Made by a program: the position numbers and the translations under genes
Source: Saprospiraceae bacterium
GTDB taxonomy: Bacteria; Bacteroidota; Bacteroidia; Chitinophagales; Saprospiraceae
Length of the DNA stretch: 64,000 bases
Assembly: GCA_016717265.1 (NCBI GenBank)
Contig: JADKFX010000001.1
Location: 186,001-250,000, forward strand
Direction: 5' to 3'
Shown: positions 28,021 to 38,222 of the stretch, piece after piece
How positions within the stretch are numbered: position 1 is the first letter of the stretch
Layout: each line of letters starts with the position of its first letter
Notes under the pieces: generated by a model
What the model was told of the DNA's origin: nothing
Seen by the model: the letters and a program-made list of their open reading frames with translations, nothing else
The model's database searches: none

Positions 28021-28021
28021 A

Positions 28022-28888
28022 TCAGTGCCTTTTTTTAAAAAAATTCAACAAATTTTTAATATAACTTTCATTTAAATCTAAATGTAATAAATCTGCATTC
28101 GCTCGATTAAAAACCTGCTTCAGTTTCAAATTATGATTTTTCTGATTTTCGGAAATTTGTTTTACCCATGTTTTATCCGAACTATCAAACAGAATTTCTT
28201 TTCCATTCTCTGAATCCTGTAATTGAATCAAGCCAACATTTACCCAATTTTTTTCTAAAGGATCTAGCATCTGTAATCCGATCACATCATGTCTTCTCGA
28301 CACAATTTTCAAGCTCGGTTCATTGACTGGATCATTAAAATCAGAAATTAAAAAGCAAATTGTCTTCTTGGTTTGTACTCTATTTAAATATTGCAAGGGT
28401 AAATCATATCTTGTTTTACCAGCATCCGATCGTTGGACTAATAATTCCCGAATCATACGCAAAATATGCAGCTTTCCTTTTTTAGGAGGGATGTATAAAT
28501 GAATTTTGTCACTAAACAATATCATCCCAACCTTATCATGATTTTGAGTGGCAGAAAATGCGAGCACTGCACAAAGTTCAGTCATCCACTGTGATTTGGT
28601 TTGATCTAATGAACCGAAATTAGTGGATCGGCTAATATCAACTAATAGCATTAAGGTTAATTCGCGTTCCTCTTCAAAAACCTTGATTTGAGTTTGTCCG
28701 GATCTCGCGGTAACGTTCCAATCAATATGCCGGATGTCATCACCAAACTGATATTCTCGCACTTCTGAAAAAGACATTCCTCTTCCTTTAAAAGTACTGT
28801 GATACGCACCAGAAAATAAATGCTGCGTCAATCCCTTGGTTTTAATTTCAATCTGCCGAACTTTTTTAAGAATATCCTGGGTTTCCAT
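28022..28888 (-). CDS. DUF58 domain protein (MoxR-associated)
   Basis: 288 aa, soluble. It shows the DUF58 signature GRGMSFSEVREYQFGDDIRHIDWNVTARSG (given here only to locate it, about residues 35-63; the core is GDDIRHIDWN) and a vWA-like fold with DISRSTNFG as its metal-site remnant. Proteins of this kind work with MoxR ATPases in a chaperone-like role. It lies between the DUF3298-like protein (1 bp gap) and the 437 aa membrane protein (1 bp gap). Confidence 0.92.
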   Translation of the reverse strand: METQDILKKVRQIEIKTKGLTQHLFSGAYHSTFKGRGMSFSEVREYQFGDDIRHIDWNVTARSGQTQIKVFEEERELTLMLLVDISRSTNFGSLDQTKSQWMTELCAVLAFSATQNHDKVGMILFSDKIHLYIPPKKGKLHILRMIRELLVQRSDAGKTRYDLPLQYLNRVQTKKTICFLISDFNDPVNEPSLKIVSRRHDVIGLQMLDPLEKNWVNVGLIQLQDSENGKEILFDSSDKTWVKQISENQKNHNLKLKQVFNRANADLLHLDLNESYIKNLLNFFKKRH

Positions 28889-28889
28889 C

Positions 28890-30218
28890 TTAAAATAATT
28901 TTCTTAAGGGTCCACTTTTCTTTATATGTTCTTGTATCAAAGCATAGGGTACAATAATTTTTCGCGTACCCCAAATAAAATTCCATTCAGAAGTGAAACA
29001 AAATCCTTCTGGTCTTAATGTCCAGGGTGTGAAAAATTCCAATTCCATATAGGCTTTAAATCGATTGGATGTATTCATCGACATCATTTCCTTTTTCTTC
29101 CAACTGATGTAATCATTAAAAAATGTTTTGTAGTCAAAGGTTTTATCAAATATTTCTTCGATACTTATAATCCGGTTTAGTTTACGATCATAGGTAAAAC
29201 CTAAACTTCGCTCATCAAGACTCCAGGGTTCTGTAAATTTAAAGATTCCACTTACCCAATCGAGACTGATCCAGTCAAGATCCATTGTTACGTTTGCTTG
29301 TTTTTGCTCCCGTAAAGGCCCCACCTGATAAAATGAAACTACTTGCTCAGTCCACTTAGTGATAAATGATTCAATCCAGTTATCAAAATCACGGTCTGCA
29401 ATCTGAATATATTGAGCATACATTTTTAACCCTGGAAAACTTAAATTTTTACATTTAAAGTTATACTTATTTTGAGAAGTCCAGGTTTCAAATATTTGAA
29501 ATTTGTCTTTATAATTTTCTTCTACCTGAATTTGATTTAGAGCGAGCGGTGTGGATTTATACTCCTTAAACCGTTCACCAAAAAAATCATGCACCCGCAA
29601 ATCCATTTTCTCACATGGAACATCATCACAATTACCAGAAACCATATAACCCGTTAGTTTATCTGGCACACTTATACTTCCATAAATTCGTTGGTCAAAA
29701 TCCTTTTGCAATTGAATTATCACCGGGTTTCTGTCCATGATACCAGCAAAAGATTGATACCAAACCTGTACCGGACAATCAAAAACTTTAAATCCTTCTC
29801 GTGTCATTTTTTGAAACTCAATATATTTTCCTTTTTCTTTCCTTCTATCTAAAACTTGAATGAGTATACCATTTGGTTTCACTTCACCAAATAAAAATCC
29901 TGCGATTTCAAGTAGGGAATCCTGGAGGACTAGTTTTATATTTTCAAAATGATAATTCCCTTCAGCATTTAAAGTTTCCTTGCTTGTTAAATTTTGAAGG
30001 ATGGCTCTATATTCTCTACCATTATGCCCAAGGCTCAGAATATAAGAGTCCCCATTTCCGGATACACCTGAATAATGTTGTATCCAAATTCCTCCTTGTT
30101 GAGAAGGACTAAATAAATCCATCAGTTCCTGCACTTTTAAAGAAAATACTGGAGCCTGACTTTGAAGTAAATCAAAGCTTAAAAGTTGAAAAATAAGAAT
30201 GAGAAACTGTTTTTGCAT
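28890..30218 (-). CDS. Secreted protein with DUF3298-like C-terminal domain, 442 aa
   Basis: A signal peptide of about 20 residues is followed by an N-terminal region without recognised family, and a C-terminal part (about 300-442) resembling DUF3298/RsiV-like domains: GFTYDRKLNRIISIEEIF, a helix FFNDYISWKKK, and RPEGFCFTSEWNF with IIVPYALIQEHIKK. In RsiV this domain binds lysozyme, so a sensing or ligand-binding role in the periplasm is possible. It is inserted between moxR (9 bp) and the DUF58 gene (1 bp), a place where Bat operons normally have no such gene. The domain call is by eye. Confidence 0.62.
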   Translation of the reverse strand: MQKQFLILIFQLLSFDLLQSQAPVFSLKVQELMDLFSPSQQGGIWIQHYSGVSGNGDSYILSLGHNGREYRAILQNLTSKETLNAEGNYHFENIKLVLQDSLLEIAGFLFGEVKPNGILIQVLDRRKEKGKYIEFQKMTREGFKVFDCPVQVWYQSFAGIMDRNPVIIQLQKDFDQRIYGSISVPDKLTGYMVSGNCDDVPCEKMDLRVHDFFGERFKEYKSTPLALNQIQVEENYKDKFQIFETWTSQNKYNFKCKNLSFPGLKMYAQYIQIADRDFDNWIESFITKWTEQVVSFYQVGPLREQKQANVTMDLDWISLDWVSGIFKFTEPWSLDERSLGFTYDRKLNRIISIEEIFDKTFDYKTFFNDYISWKKKEMMSMNTSNRFKAYMELEFFTPWTLRPEGFCFTSEWNFIWGTRKIIVPYALIQEHIKKSGPLRKLF

Positions 30219-30227
30219 TTTAAACTC

Positions 30228-31226
30228 TTAAGGCACTTCAACTCTAGATAAAATTCTAGAAATAATTTCATCCTGATTAATATTTTCTGCTTCCGCTTCA
30301 TAACTTAAGCCTATTCGATGTCGAAGAATATCCCTGCAAACATTTTGGACATCATCTGGAATTACAAATCCGCGATGTTTCATAAATGCATAAGCCTTAC
30401 TTGCTTTCGCCATAAAAATACTTGCTCGTGGCGATGCACCGTATTGAATCCATTGTGAAAGTTCTTTAATACCATAGTTTTCAGGCCTTCTGGTAGCAAA
30501 AACTAATTGGACAATATATTTTTCAATTCGTTCATCCATATATACTTTGCTAACTGCATTTCGGGCTTTGAGAATGTCTTGTGGATGTATAACGGCTTTA
30601 ACTTTCTCATGAATCTGATCATTTAAATTTCTTCGCATGATTTCACGCTCTTCATCAGGTGTTGGATAATCTACAATTACTTTCATCATAAACCGATCGG
30701 TTTGTGCTTCCGGTAAAGGATAGGTTCCTTCTTGTTCAATTGGATTTTGGGTTGCCAATACCAAAAATGGTTCATCCAAAAGAAAGGTTTCTTTTCCTAT
30801 CGTAACTTGACGTTCTTGCATCGCTTCCAATAAAGCAGATTGCACTTTTGCTGGAGCCCGATTAATTTCATCTGCAAGAATAAAGTTTGCAAATATGGGT
30901 CCTTTCCGCACAGAAAAATTCTGATTGGATGGATTGTATATCAGCGTACCAATAATATCGGCAGGTAATAAATCAGGGGTGAATTGAATTCGGTTAAAAC
31001 TAGCATCAATAGATTGCGCCAGGGTTTTAATAGCGAGGGTCTTGGCAAGTCCGGGTAGACCTTCTAATAAGATATGCCCATTTGTCAATAATCCCAAGAT
31101 CATTCGATCCAACATATGTTGCTGTCCAACTAAAATTCGCTTTTGTTGTTCGATCAAGGTGTCCAAAAATGCACTTTCAATAGCAACTTGCTGATTGAGT
31201 GCTTCAATATCAAGGTATTGCGACAT
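30228..31226 (-). CDS. MoxR family AAA+ ATPase
   Basis: 332 aa. Walker A GLPGLAKT (near 54-61), Walker B LADEINRA, sensor ATQNPIEQEGTYPLPEAQTD and the MoxR C-terminal lid. MoxR ATPases act as chaperones that load metals or assemble vWA-containing complexes, here the BatA/BatB proteins. It is the first gene of the nine-gene operon, which runs to 21867 with gaps of at most 16 bp. No clear TAnnTTTG promoter was seen before it. Confidence 0.96.
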   Translation of the reverse strand: MSQYLDIEALNQQVAIESAFLDTLIEQQKRILVGQQHMLDRMILGLLTNGHILLEGLPGLAKTLAIKTLAQSIDASFNRIQFTPDLLPADIIGTLIYNPSNQNFSVRKGPIFANFILADEINRAPAKVQSALLEAMQERQVTIGKETFLLDEPFLVLATQNPIEQEGTYPLPEAQTDRFMMKVIVDYPTPDEEREIMRRNLNDQIHEKVKAVIHPQDILKARNAVSKVYMDERIEKYIVQLVFATRRPENYGIKELSQWIQYGASPRASIFMAKASKAYAFMKHRGFVIPDDVQNVCRDILRHRIGLSYEAEAENINQDEIISRILSRVEVP

Positions 31227-31328
31227 AAAATAAAAATATACAGTTTAAAGCTTACGAAATTGTCATTTTTGCGTTTTATATAAGATAAAAGCAAGGCTAA
31301 AAACGTAAAAAAACATCAATTTGGATAT

Positions 31329-32009
31329 ATGAATCAGCTTCATTTTTACATTATTAACATTTTGTTATGTTTCCAATTACAAGCACAAGTTGCACAAAAT
31401 AAGATGATTAATGAAACTCCTATCCGGATTCTGAAATCTGGGGTTTTATTAGTTCGATTGGAATCTATGGAAAATAAGATTCAACACCTTATAAAAGCTT
31501 CCTTACAAGAAGATTGTAAATCAAAATGCAAAGAAAAGATTGAAAAACAAATTTTGCAACTTACTTTGGATCGGGATGCATTCAATACTGAATTTATTAA
31601 AGCCTTTAAAAACAATTTTAAATTTTGTCCGGTATTTTTTTATTATGACAAAGATCAAATTGCTTTAGCACAGACAAATTATAGCCGAATTTACTTTCTG
31701 GACTCAACACAAAATAATAAATTCTTAGCTAATATACCGAAAGATAGTTTATTGATATTGAAAAAAGATGAAACCCCTAATTCGTCAAATGAAGGATGGT
31801 TATTTCAAACTGCAGATGGCGTTTTATTACAAAATGGATTTCCATACATCACTGTAAATAATTTTAAAACACTGATGAATAGACTTGCATCAACAGACCA
31901 TCAGAAAAAAAATTGCATTTATCTGGTTAAAAAATTAAATAAAAATCTACATCAGTATTTGTACGAATCCGATGTTAGAAAAATGGAAATAGAAGTAGAC
32001 ATGCAATGA
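31329..32009 (+). CDS. Secreted hypothetical protein, 226 aa
   Basis: A signal peptide of about 20 residues ends at LQAQV. The mature part is Lys/Asn-rich with a Cys pair (CKSKCKE) and two further Cys; no family recognised. It is divergent from moxR (102 bp apart) and is a single gene. A role linked to the Bat operon is possible only by position. Confidence 0.65.
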   Translation: MNQLHFYIINILLCFQLQAQVAQNKMINETPIRILKSGVLLVRLESMENKIQHLIKASLQEDCKSKCKEKIEKQILQLTLDRDAFNTEFIKAFKNNFKFCPVFFYYDKDQIALAQTNYSRIYFLDSTQNNKFLANIPKDSLLILKKDETPNSSNEGWLFQTADGVLLQNGFPYITVNNFKTLMNRLASTDHQKKNCIYLVKKLNKNLHQYLYESDVRKMEIEVDMQ

Positions 32010-32120
32010 AATGAATTCTATTCTAAAATAGAAAATAGAATACAAAATTTTGTGAGTATCCAATGAACGCTCTGTTTGAACTATAAAATGAATTCATTCT
32101 ATAGAGCATTCATATAGGTC

Positions 32121-32157
32121 GTTATAAAAGTAAGATAGTACCGCTCTTTTTTATAAC
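32121..32157. terminator. Candidate bidirectional hairpin
   Basis: Arms GTTATAAAA (32121-32129) and TTTTATAAC (32149-32157) between two converging genes that end at 32009 and 32169. The stem is AT-only apart from one pair and the loop is 19 bases, so it would be weak. Another small stem (TTCTATT/AATAGAA) lies about 32015-32041. Confidence 0.3.
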
Positions 32158-32168
32158 TATTAAGACTC

Positions 32169-32813
32169 CTATTTCTTAAAAATGTTACCGAAAATAGTGC
32201 CTAACAATCCTCCAGAATTTTGTTGGGTATTTTGAACTTGAGGTTCCTGAGAACCACCCAGCACACCACCTAGAACAGTCCCTATTAAATCTCCAAATCC
32301 ACCACTTTGTGCGGATTGAGCAGAACCCATTAAAATACTGGCTAGGTCTCCTAATCCACCACTACTTCCTGCTTCATTGGATGAAGAATTACGCAATTTA
32401 CCAATAACAGCCATTACAATGGGTGCAAGTATTGGCATCAACTTCATGATTTGACTCATATTTAATCCTGAAGATTGGCTGACTTGTTGAGCAACTTGAT
32501 CTTGCTTATCGCCAAGAATATGTCCTAGCATACCGATTCCATTATTAGCCCCGGTAACCTGCCCTTGCATCATAGTGCCAACCATTCCCATCAGATCATC
32601 TAATACACTTCCATCATGGTCTCTGTCAAGTGCGGAAGTTAAAGATGACAAACCATTAGTGGTGGAAGCATTATTAGCTAATCCCCCGACTAAAGCAGCA
32701 AAAATACCGTTTGTAGCGATTTCCGTTTGTTTTTCATCAGCTCCGATAGTCTGACTAATTTGATTTAATAAGTCACCATTTAATTGACCTTGAAGAACTT
32801 GCATTAAATCCAT
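32169..32813 (-). CDS. DUF937 domain protein, 214 aa
   Basis: Gln/Gly/Ser-rich helical protein starting MDLMQVLQGQLNGDLLNQIS with ATNGIFAALVGGLANNAS, DHDGSVLDDLMGM and GHILGDKQDQVAQQVSQSSG, the repeated pattern of DUF937 (YidB-like). The C-terminal 60 residues are Gly/Ser-rich and low in complexity. No signal peptide. The function of the family is unknown. It is a single gene facing the secreted protein at 31329-32009. Confidence 0.88.
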   Translation of the reverse strand: MDLMQVLQGQLNGDLLNQISQTIGADEKQTEIATNGIFAALVGGLANNASTTNGLSSLTSALDRDHDGSVLDDLMGMVGTMMQGQVTGANNGIGMLGHILGDKQDQVAQQVSQSSGLNMSQIMKLMPILAPIVMAVIGKLRNSSSNEAGSSGGLGDLASILMGSAQSAQSGGFGDLIGTVLGGVLGGSQEPQVQNTQQNSGGLLGTIFGNIFKK

Positions 32814-32965
32814 AGAATATGTTTTAAATTTAAATTAGAATTGATCTTTAAGTTTATCGATTCTGTTAACAATTTTAATCGTAAAAAGTTCAATATTAAT
32901 TAATCATTTTATTTTGAACATTTTTTGCGTTCCTGAATTAGTTATTTATCATTAAATACTAAAAC

Positions 32966-33619
32966 ATGAATATTGCAGTATTAGGTACCGGCACAGTCGG
33001 AGAAACAATTGGTTCTAAACTCATTGAATTAGGGCACACTATAAAAATGGGAAGTCGTACAAATACCAATGAAAAGGGGCTTGCCTGGGTTCAAAAAAAT
33101 GGAAGTCAAGCCAGTCTTGGTACTTTTGCAGAAGCCGCTACTTTTGCAGAGGTTATTTTCAATTGTACCAAAGGAGTTGAAGCTGTTGGTATTTTAAAAA
33201 GTATAGATCCAAATGCCCTGCAAAATAAAATCCTCATTGATTTAACGAACCCTTTGGATTTTTCTAATGGAATGCCACCTTCTCTTTCAATATGTAATAC
33301 AAATTCCCTGGGAGAAGAAATTCAACAAAATTTTCCAGAACTAAAAGTTGTAAAAACTTTGAATACTATGTGGTGTGGTTTGATGGTTAACCCTTCTTTA
33401 ATAGGAGATGAGTTACATGTAAATTTTATCTGCGGCAATGATGAAGATGCAAAATCCTGGGTCAAAGAACTTTTAAGATCTTTTGGGTGGAAAAATAATC
33501 AATTAATTGATCTTGATGATATATCCGCAGCTCGTGGAACCGAAATGTACCTGCCTCTTTGGTTACGAATTTATGGTGCAACTAAAAATGGAGCTTTTAA
33601 TATTAAGATTATCAGTTAA
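32966..33619 (+). CDS. NADPH-dependent F420 reductase-like oxidoreductase
   Basis: 217 aa. The Rossmann motif GTGTVGETIG (7-16) is followed by GSRT at the end of beta-2, with Arg favouring NADP; the domain is of the NADP_oxidored_F420-like type (DLTNPLDFSNG, FPELKVVKTLNTMW). Members outside Archaea act on other substrates, and F420 is not expected here, so the true substrate is unknown. It is monocistronic, in a plus-strand pair with the next gene at a distance. Confidence 0.85.
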   Translation: MNIAVLGTGTVGETIGSKLIELGHTIKMGSRTNTNEKGLAWVQKNGSQASLGTFAEAATFAEVIFNCTKGVEAVGILKSIDPNALQNKILIDLTNPLDFSNGMPPSLSICNTNSLGEEIQQNFPELKVVKTLNTMWCGLMVNPSLIGDELHVNFICGNDEDAKSWVKELLRSFGWKNNQLIDLDDISAARGTEMYLPLWLRIYGATKNGAFNIKIIS

Positions 33620-33934
33620 AAGCTATTTCTAAAATCTTCGAATTACCGTAATTACCTAAAACCTAGTCTATAAAAACAGGTTCCTGGGATTTATAAGGAT
33701 ATTTCATTCAATAATTTCTATAATTAAGTCGAAAATTGCCTTGATTTTGAATAATCCTTTAAAATCCATCTAAAATTCGCTCTTTCTTAATAAAATGGCA
33801 AAATGTTTGCAGCAAATTATCGGTCTGGTCATAGAAGACTTGGCCTTATATAAAATATGCCATCTTGCTTTACTTTTCCAGTTCTTTATATCAGCTTCTT
33901 TAAGAATAAAAAGTTCGAACTAAGGACATGGTCT
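33620..33934. other. Intergenic region, no gene seen
   Basis: About 315 AT-rich bases. An ATG at 33857 is in frame with the next gene but would put a poor, hydrophilic stretch in front of its signal peptide, so it is treated as untranslated. No hairpin or RNA gene seen. Confidence 0.4.
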
Positions 33935-35287
33935 ATGCCAATAAAGACTCTACTTTTGATATGGATTTATTGTTTTCAAATAGTGAATCTGCATTCACAA
34001 GCAACAGATCAGGATTTTAAAGATGTTTATAAAAGCATTAATTCAAAAAAGGGAAATGCAATTTATTTAAATCCACTAGATTCAAATTTTACATCCAAAA
34101 CTGCCATCATAAAAGAAACATTTCAATTACTTGATTTCCTGAATGAATTCATGGATAACGAACACCGTCTCAATGGAAAAGGCAGTTTCAGTTTTTCAGG
34201 AAATGAAACAACTTCAGGTAATCTTTACAAAGTTGGTGCAGGTGTGAATATAGACCAGGGGGTATATCCCTATGAATTGGATTTTTCAACCAATGTACAA
34301 ACGCTTTTAAAAGATGGTATTTTACAAGAAAATGTGTCAGATATTGATATTTCATTCGATTTCCATCCACATACACCAAGTGCCGATGCTAGAATAGCAA
34401 AATATAATGCAAAAATTGATGCGCTCCATAAAGAACAGCCTGTTGATCAAATTGGACAAGAAAACAAGCAATACCTTCTTGAAAAGTATCTCAAAAAAAT
34501 AGAACAATCGGAGCCTCTTAATGGCTTATGGCTAGAAAATTATATAGTAGGCAAACGTTACAGCGATGGTTTTTTGGGCATTGATGAACGATATGAATTA
34601 GGTGGTGGATTTATTTTTAGCTTTTTTAGCAAGGCACTCACACAAAAAGGAAACCGAAATCGGGATGAACTAAATAGAAAACCGAGCTATTCATTTCAAG
34701 GAGAAGATTTAATCCGATGCCTAACAAGTTGTGCACCCATTCATAATGTTTTGATGTTATCGAATGCTGAAACACAGGTTTTATCGGAAACAAGAGCCCG
34801 CTATTTGGTTTCAAATCAAAAGCAATACAGTCAATTGCGCCTTTCATTCCTAATTGGAGCATATTATGAATTGGAAAAAGTTACCGCAACCAATACGATT
34901 CTATTCAATGGAAAGGATACAAGTCTAAGTTACGATTTTAAACCCACAAATAAATTACGTGGAGAAATCAGACCCGGATTTGTTTGGAGGCCTAAAGACA
35001 AATACAAACTAAAAATATATCCCTTTATGAAATTTCCGTTAGACCGGATCCATAATATTGTAAGAGAAGGTAATCTAATAGATGACAGATTGGATTATTA
35101 CATGGATTTATTTACCTCCCTGGATATTCAAATTGAAAATAACTTTTCAATAAATATATTTTATCGAATGATTTATGATAATGCACCAAGTAGAATATTT
35201 TTAAAACAACTTGATAATAGTTTTGTCCTTCTTTCTGCAGAAAAAAAAAGAAGTAGTTTTGGTATTGGATTAAGTTTTGGATTCTAA
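33935..35287 (+). CDS. Secreted hypothetical, probable outer-membrane protein, 450 aa
   Basis: From the ATG at 33935 the protein opens with a good signal peptide (MPIKTLLLIWIYCFQIVNLHS). A helical, charged region follows (to about 200), then a beta-rich C-terminal half with strands such as YFLIGAYYELEK-like patterns and a final GIGLSFGF ending in Phe, typical of an outer-membrane barrel. No family recognised. Monocistronic. The upstream in-frame ATG at 33857 would bury the signal peptide and is less likely. Confidence 0.6.
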   Translation: MPIKTLLLIWIYCFQIVNLHSQATDQDFKDVYKSINSKKGNAIYLNPLDSNFTSKTAIIKETFQLLDFLNEFMDNEHRLNGKGSFSFSGNETTSGNLYKVGAGVNIDQGVYPYELDFSTNVQTLLKDGILQENVSDIDISFDFHPHTPSADARIAKYNAKIDALHKEQPVDQIGQENKQYLLEKYLKKIEQSEPLNGLWLENYIVGKRYSDGFLGIDERYELGGGFIFSFFSKALTQKGNRNRDELNRKPSYSFQGEDLIRCLTSCAPIHNVLMLSNAETQVLSETRARYLVSNQKQYSQLRLSFLIGAYYELEKVTATNTILFNGKDTSLSYDFKPTNKLRGEIRPGFVWRPKDKYKLKIYPFMKFPLDRIHNIVREGNLIDDRLDYYMDLFTSLDIQIENNFSINIFYRMIYDNAPSRIFLKQLDNSFVLLSAEKKRSSFGIGLSFGF

Positions 35288-35557
35288 TTTTTAAAATATA
35301 GAAATCTATAAAACGACACAAATAAATTCATAGATTCTCAAGCGTATTAAAAGCAAAATTTAAAATGAAAGGATAAAGCATAAATTTCAAAAAGGGAAAA
35401 CCTACATTCTAAATGTCCCCTAAATTGAATCCAGCAATCGTTTTTAAAATCAAGTAGAATTGCAATTTCAATTATTTAACAATTTAAGCTAAATTAACAG
35501 TAAGCTTTTGTTTCCATAACAAGCTTTTTAAGCACTTGTAAAATCGTTTTGATCACT

Positions 35558-35565
35558 TATCTTTG
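35558..35565 (+). promoter_or_regulatory. Promoter -7 element of asnS
   Basis: TATCTTTG, an exact match to TAnnTTTG, with CTTG 19 bases upstream as a possible -33 element. It lies 16 bases before the ATG at 35582, and since it would fall inside a longer frame starting at TTG 35549, it supports the ATG as the start. Confidence 0.6.
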
Positions 35566-35581
35566 CCTTTTAAATCAAATC

Positions 35582-37015
35582 ATGCAAAAAATTACAATAG
35601 CAGAAGTACTAAAATCTGAACCGCAAAACCAAATTACTTCTTTTATGGGTTGGGTGAAAGCATTCCGGAATAGTCGCTTCATTGCATTAAATGATGGTTC
35701 TTGTCTTTCCAATTTACAGGTAGTAATTGATCCCACTCAATTTGATGAATCTATTCTTAAACGCATTACGATTGGTGCGGCAATAAACGTTCAGGGTACC
35801 TTAATTACTTCTCAGGGTGCTGGCCAGAAAATGGAATTACAGGCTACTACAGTAGAAATCTTAGGGGATTGTGATGCATCTACTTATCCATTACAGCCTA
35901 AAAAACATAGTCTTGAATTTTTACGCCAGATTGCTCATTTGCGATTTAGAACAAATACGTTCAGTGCGATTTTTAGAATCCGGCATATGCTTTCATATGC
36001 TATTCATGAATTTTTTCATAACCAGGGATTTTATTATTTACATGCACCAATAATTACAGGTTCTGATGCTGAAGGGGCAGGAGAAATGTTCCAGGTCACC
36101 ACTTTAAATTTAAATAATCTCCCGAGAACAGAGGAAGGTCAAATTAATTTTAAGGAAGACTTTTTTAGCAAAGCAACAAATTTAACGGTATCCGGACAAC
36201 TTGAAGCAGAATTGGCTGCAATGGCCTTAGGTAAAGTATATACTTTTGGACCTACATTCCGGGCTGAAAATTCAAATACACCAAGACATCTTGCGGAGTT
36301 TTGGATGATTGAACCAGAAGTTGCATTTGCGAATCTTCATGATAATATGGATCTGGCAGAAAATCTATTGAAATATGTTATCCAAAAAGTAATGCAAAAT
36401 TGTGCAGAAGATTTGCAATTTTTAAATGATCGCGAACAAGAAGAAGATAAACAAAAACCACAAATTGAGAGAAATGAACTTAGCTTAATAGAACGTCTTA
36501 AATTTTGCATTGATCATACTTTTGAGCGTATTAGCTACACAGAAGCCATTGAAATATTAAAAAACTCAACACCTAATAAGAAAGGTAAATTTCAATTTCC
36601 TATTGAAACATGGGGTGCTGATTTACAATCTGAACATGAACGTTTCCTCGTTGAAAAACATTTTAAAAAGCCTGTAATTTTGACAAATTATCCAAAAGCC
36701 ATAAAAGCTTTCTATATGCGCCAAAATGAAGATCAGAAAACGGTAGCCGCAATGGACATATTGTTTCCAGGAATTGGTGAAATTGTAGGTGGATCACAAC
36801 GAGAAGAACGCCTTGATAAACTAGAACAACGAATGCATGAAATGCATATCCCAAAAGATGAAATGTATTGGTATTTAGATACTCGCAAATATGGAACTTG
36901 CCCACATGCTGGATTTGGATTAGGTTTTGAACGTCTGGTACTTTTTGTAACCGGAATGACCAATATTCGGGATGTAATACCCTTTCCAAGATTTCCTGGT
37001 AACGCAGAATTTTAA
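35582..37015 (+). CDS. asnS: Asparaginyl-tRNA synthetase
   Basis: 477 aa class II synthetase that attaches Asn to tRNA(Asn). An N-terminal OB-fold anticodon-binding domain (about 1-110; [21 protein letters not shown]) is followed by the catalytic domain with motif 2 [20 protein letters not shown] and motif 3 [29 protein letters not shown] favours AsnRS over AspRS. The length is normal. It is the first gene of an apparent operon with ompH (18 bp) and the TMEM175-like gene (19 bp). Confidence 0.97.
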   Translation: MQKITIAEVLKSEPQNQITSFMGWVKAFRNSRFIALNDGSCLSNLQVVIDPTQFDESILKRITIGAAINVQGTLITSQGAGQKMELQATTVEILGDCDASTYPLQPKKHSLEFLRQIAHLRFRTNTFSAIFRIRHMLSYAIHEFFHNQGFYYLHAPIITGSDAEGAGEMFQVTTLNLNNLPRTEEGQINFKEDFFSKATNLTVSGQLEAELAAMALGKVYTFGPTFRAENSNTPRHLAEFWMIEPEVAFANLHDNMDLAENLLKYVIQKVMQNCAEDLQFLNDREQEEDKQKPQIERNELSLIERLKFCIDHTFERISYTEAIEILKNSTPNKKGKFQFPIETWGADLQSEHERFLVEKHFKKPVILTNYPKAIKAFYMRQNEDQKTVAAMDILFPGIGEIVGGSQREERLDKLEQRMHEMHIPKDEMYWYLDTRKYGTCPHAGFGLGFERLVLFVTGMTNIRDVIPFPRFPGNAEF

Positions 37016-37033
37016 ATTAATTAAATATAAATT

Positions 37034-37621
37034 ATGAAAAATTTAAATTGGATTTTACACGCTATATCCTTAATTGCAATAATTTTTCTGTTTGTGCAAA
37101 ATAGAAATTGTAAGTCTCATTGTAAAACAGATGGTTCAGCACAAAATACAAGTCTTATTTCAAATTCCGGTACCGCTGCATTTTTTAACTCCGATAGTCT
37201 TCTTGGACAATTAAAGTTTTTTAAAGATAATGAAATTATGTTTAAAAAGAAACAGGAATCTATGATGAAAGAACTTCAGGCTAAAGAAGAAAACATGCAA
37301 AGAGAATTTCAAAAATTACAAAAAAATGCTGAAAATATGACTCGAAATGAAACTGAAAATGCTCAAAAAAAGTTAGCTGGCATGGAGCGCGATCTTATGG
37401 AACGCAAAGAAAAATTATCGAATCAATTTGCAGAAGAAACAGCAGAATTTAATGAAGCCCTTCATAAAAAAGTAATTTCATTTTTACAGGAGTACAATGC
37501 TGATAACAGATATAAATTTATTTTCTCTGTAGCCAGAGATGGAAATATTTTCTATTCAGATCCTTCTCTCGATATTACAGCTGAAATGGTAAAAGCTTTA
37601 AATGAAAAATATAGTCAATAA
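37034..37621 (+). CDS. OmpH/Skp family periplasmic chaperone
   Basis: 195 aa with an N-terminal hydrophobic anchor or signal (about 5-22), then a start strand FFNSDSLLGQLKFFKDNE and a long coiled coil (about 70-150) rich in Glu, Lys, Gln and Met, closing with a beta segment YKFIFSVARDGNIFYSDPSLDIT. This is the Skp jellyfish layout; Skp carries unfolded outer-membrane proteins across the periplasm. It lies 18 bp after asnS. Confidence 0.87.
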   Translation: MKNLNWILHAISLIAIIFLFVQNRNCKSHCKTDGSAQNTSLISNSGTAAFFNSDSLLGQLKFFKDNEIMFKKKQESMMKELQAKEENMQREFQKLQKNAENMTRNETENAQKKLAGMERDLMERKEKLSNQFAEETAEFNEALHKKVISFLQEYNADNRYKFIFSVARDGNIFYSDPSLDITAEMVKALNEKYSQ

Positions 37622-37640
37622 TTAAACGCTTTTACATTGT

Positions 37641-38222
37641 ATGAATAAAACCAGAATTGAAGCATTCAGTGATGGGGTCTTAGCGATTATCATCACCATC
37701 ATGGTACTTGAAATCAAAATTCCGCATAGCAGCAATTGGGATGGATTAATCCATTTAATTCCAATTATTATTTCCTATCTATTGAGTTTTATATACATTG
37801 GAATCTATTGGGTAAATCACCACCACTTATTCCATTCAATTTCTAAAGTTACATCAGGCATATTGTGGTCTAACCTTAATTTACTTTTCTGGTTATCCTT
37901 GATCCCATTTTCAACAGGATGGATGGGTGAAAATCATTTTGAACCAAATACTATCGCTGTTTACGCAGTTTCGCTTTTAATGCCAGCCATAGCGTATTAT
38001 ATTCTTCAAACTGCAATTATGAATTGCCAATTATCTCCTGAGGCATTTGCTGAAGCTCATCAAAAACAAAATACAAAAGGAAAAATTTCATTGGTTTGCT
38101 ATATTCTTGCAATTCCTTTTGCATTTATATATAGCTATCTTTCAGGTTTCCTTTTTATTCTGGTAGCATTTATGTGGATCATTCCGGATAAAAATATTGA
38201 AAAAGTATTTAAAGACATGTAA
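37641..38222 (+). CDS. TMEM175-family (DUF1211) potassium channel-like protein
   Basis: 193 aa with six hydrophobic segments. It begins RIEAFSDGVLAIIITIMVLE, the exact family signature: the FSD motif in helix 1 forms the ion-selectivity region in TMEM175 channels, which in bacteria conduct K+ as tetramers of single six-helix units. Motif and length support the call; ion selectivity is inferred from the family. It lies 19 bp after ompH. Confidence 0.92.
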   Translation: MNKTRIEAFSDGVLAIIITIMVLEIKIPHSSNWDGLIHLIPIIISYLLSFIYIGIYWVNHHHLFHSISKVTSGILWSNLNLLFWLSLIPFSTGWMGENHFEPNTIAVYAVSLLMPAIAYYILQTAIMNCQLSPEAFAEAHQKQNTKGKISLVCYILAIPFAFIYSYLSGFLFILVAFMWIIPDKNIEKVFKDM

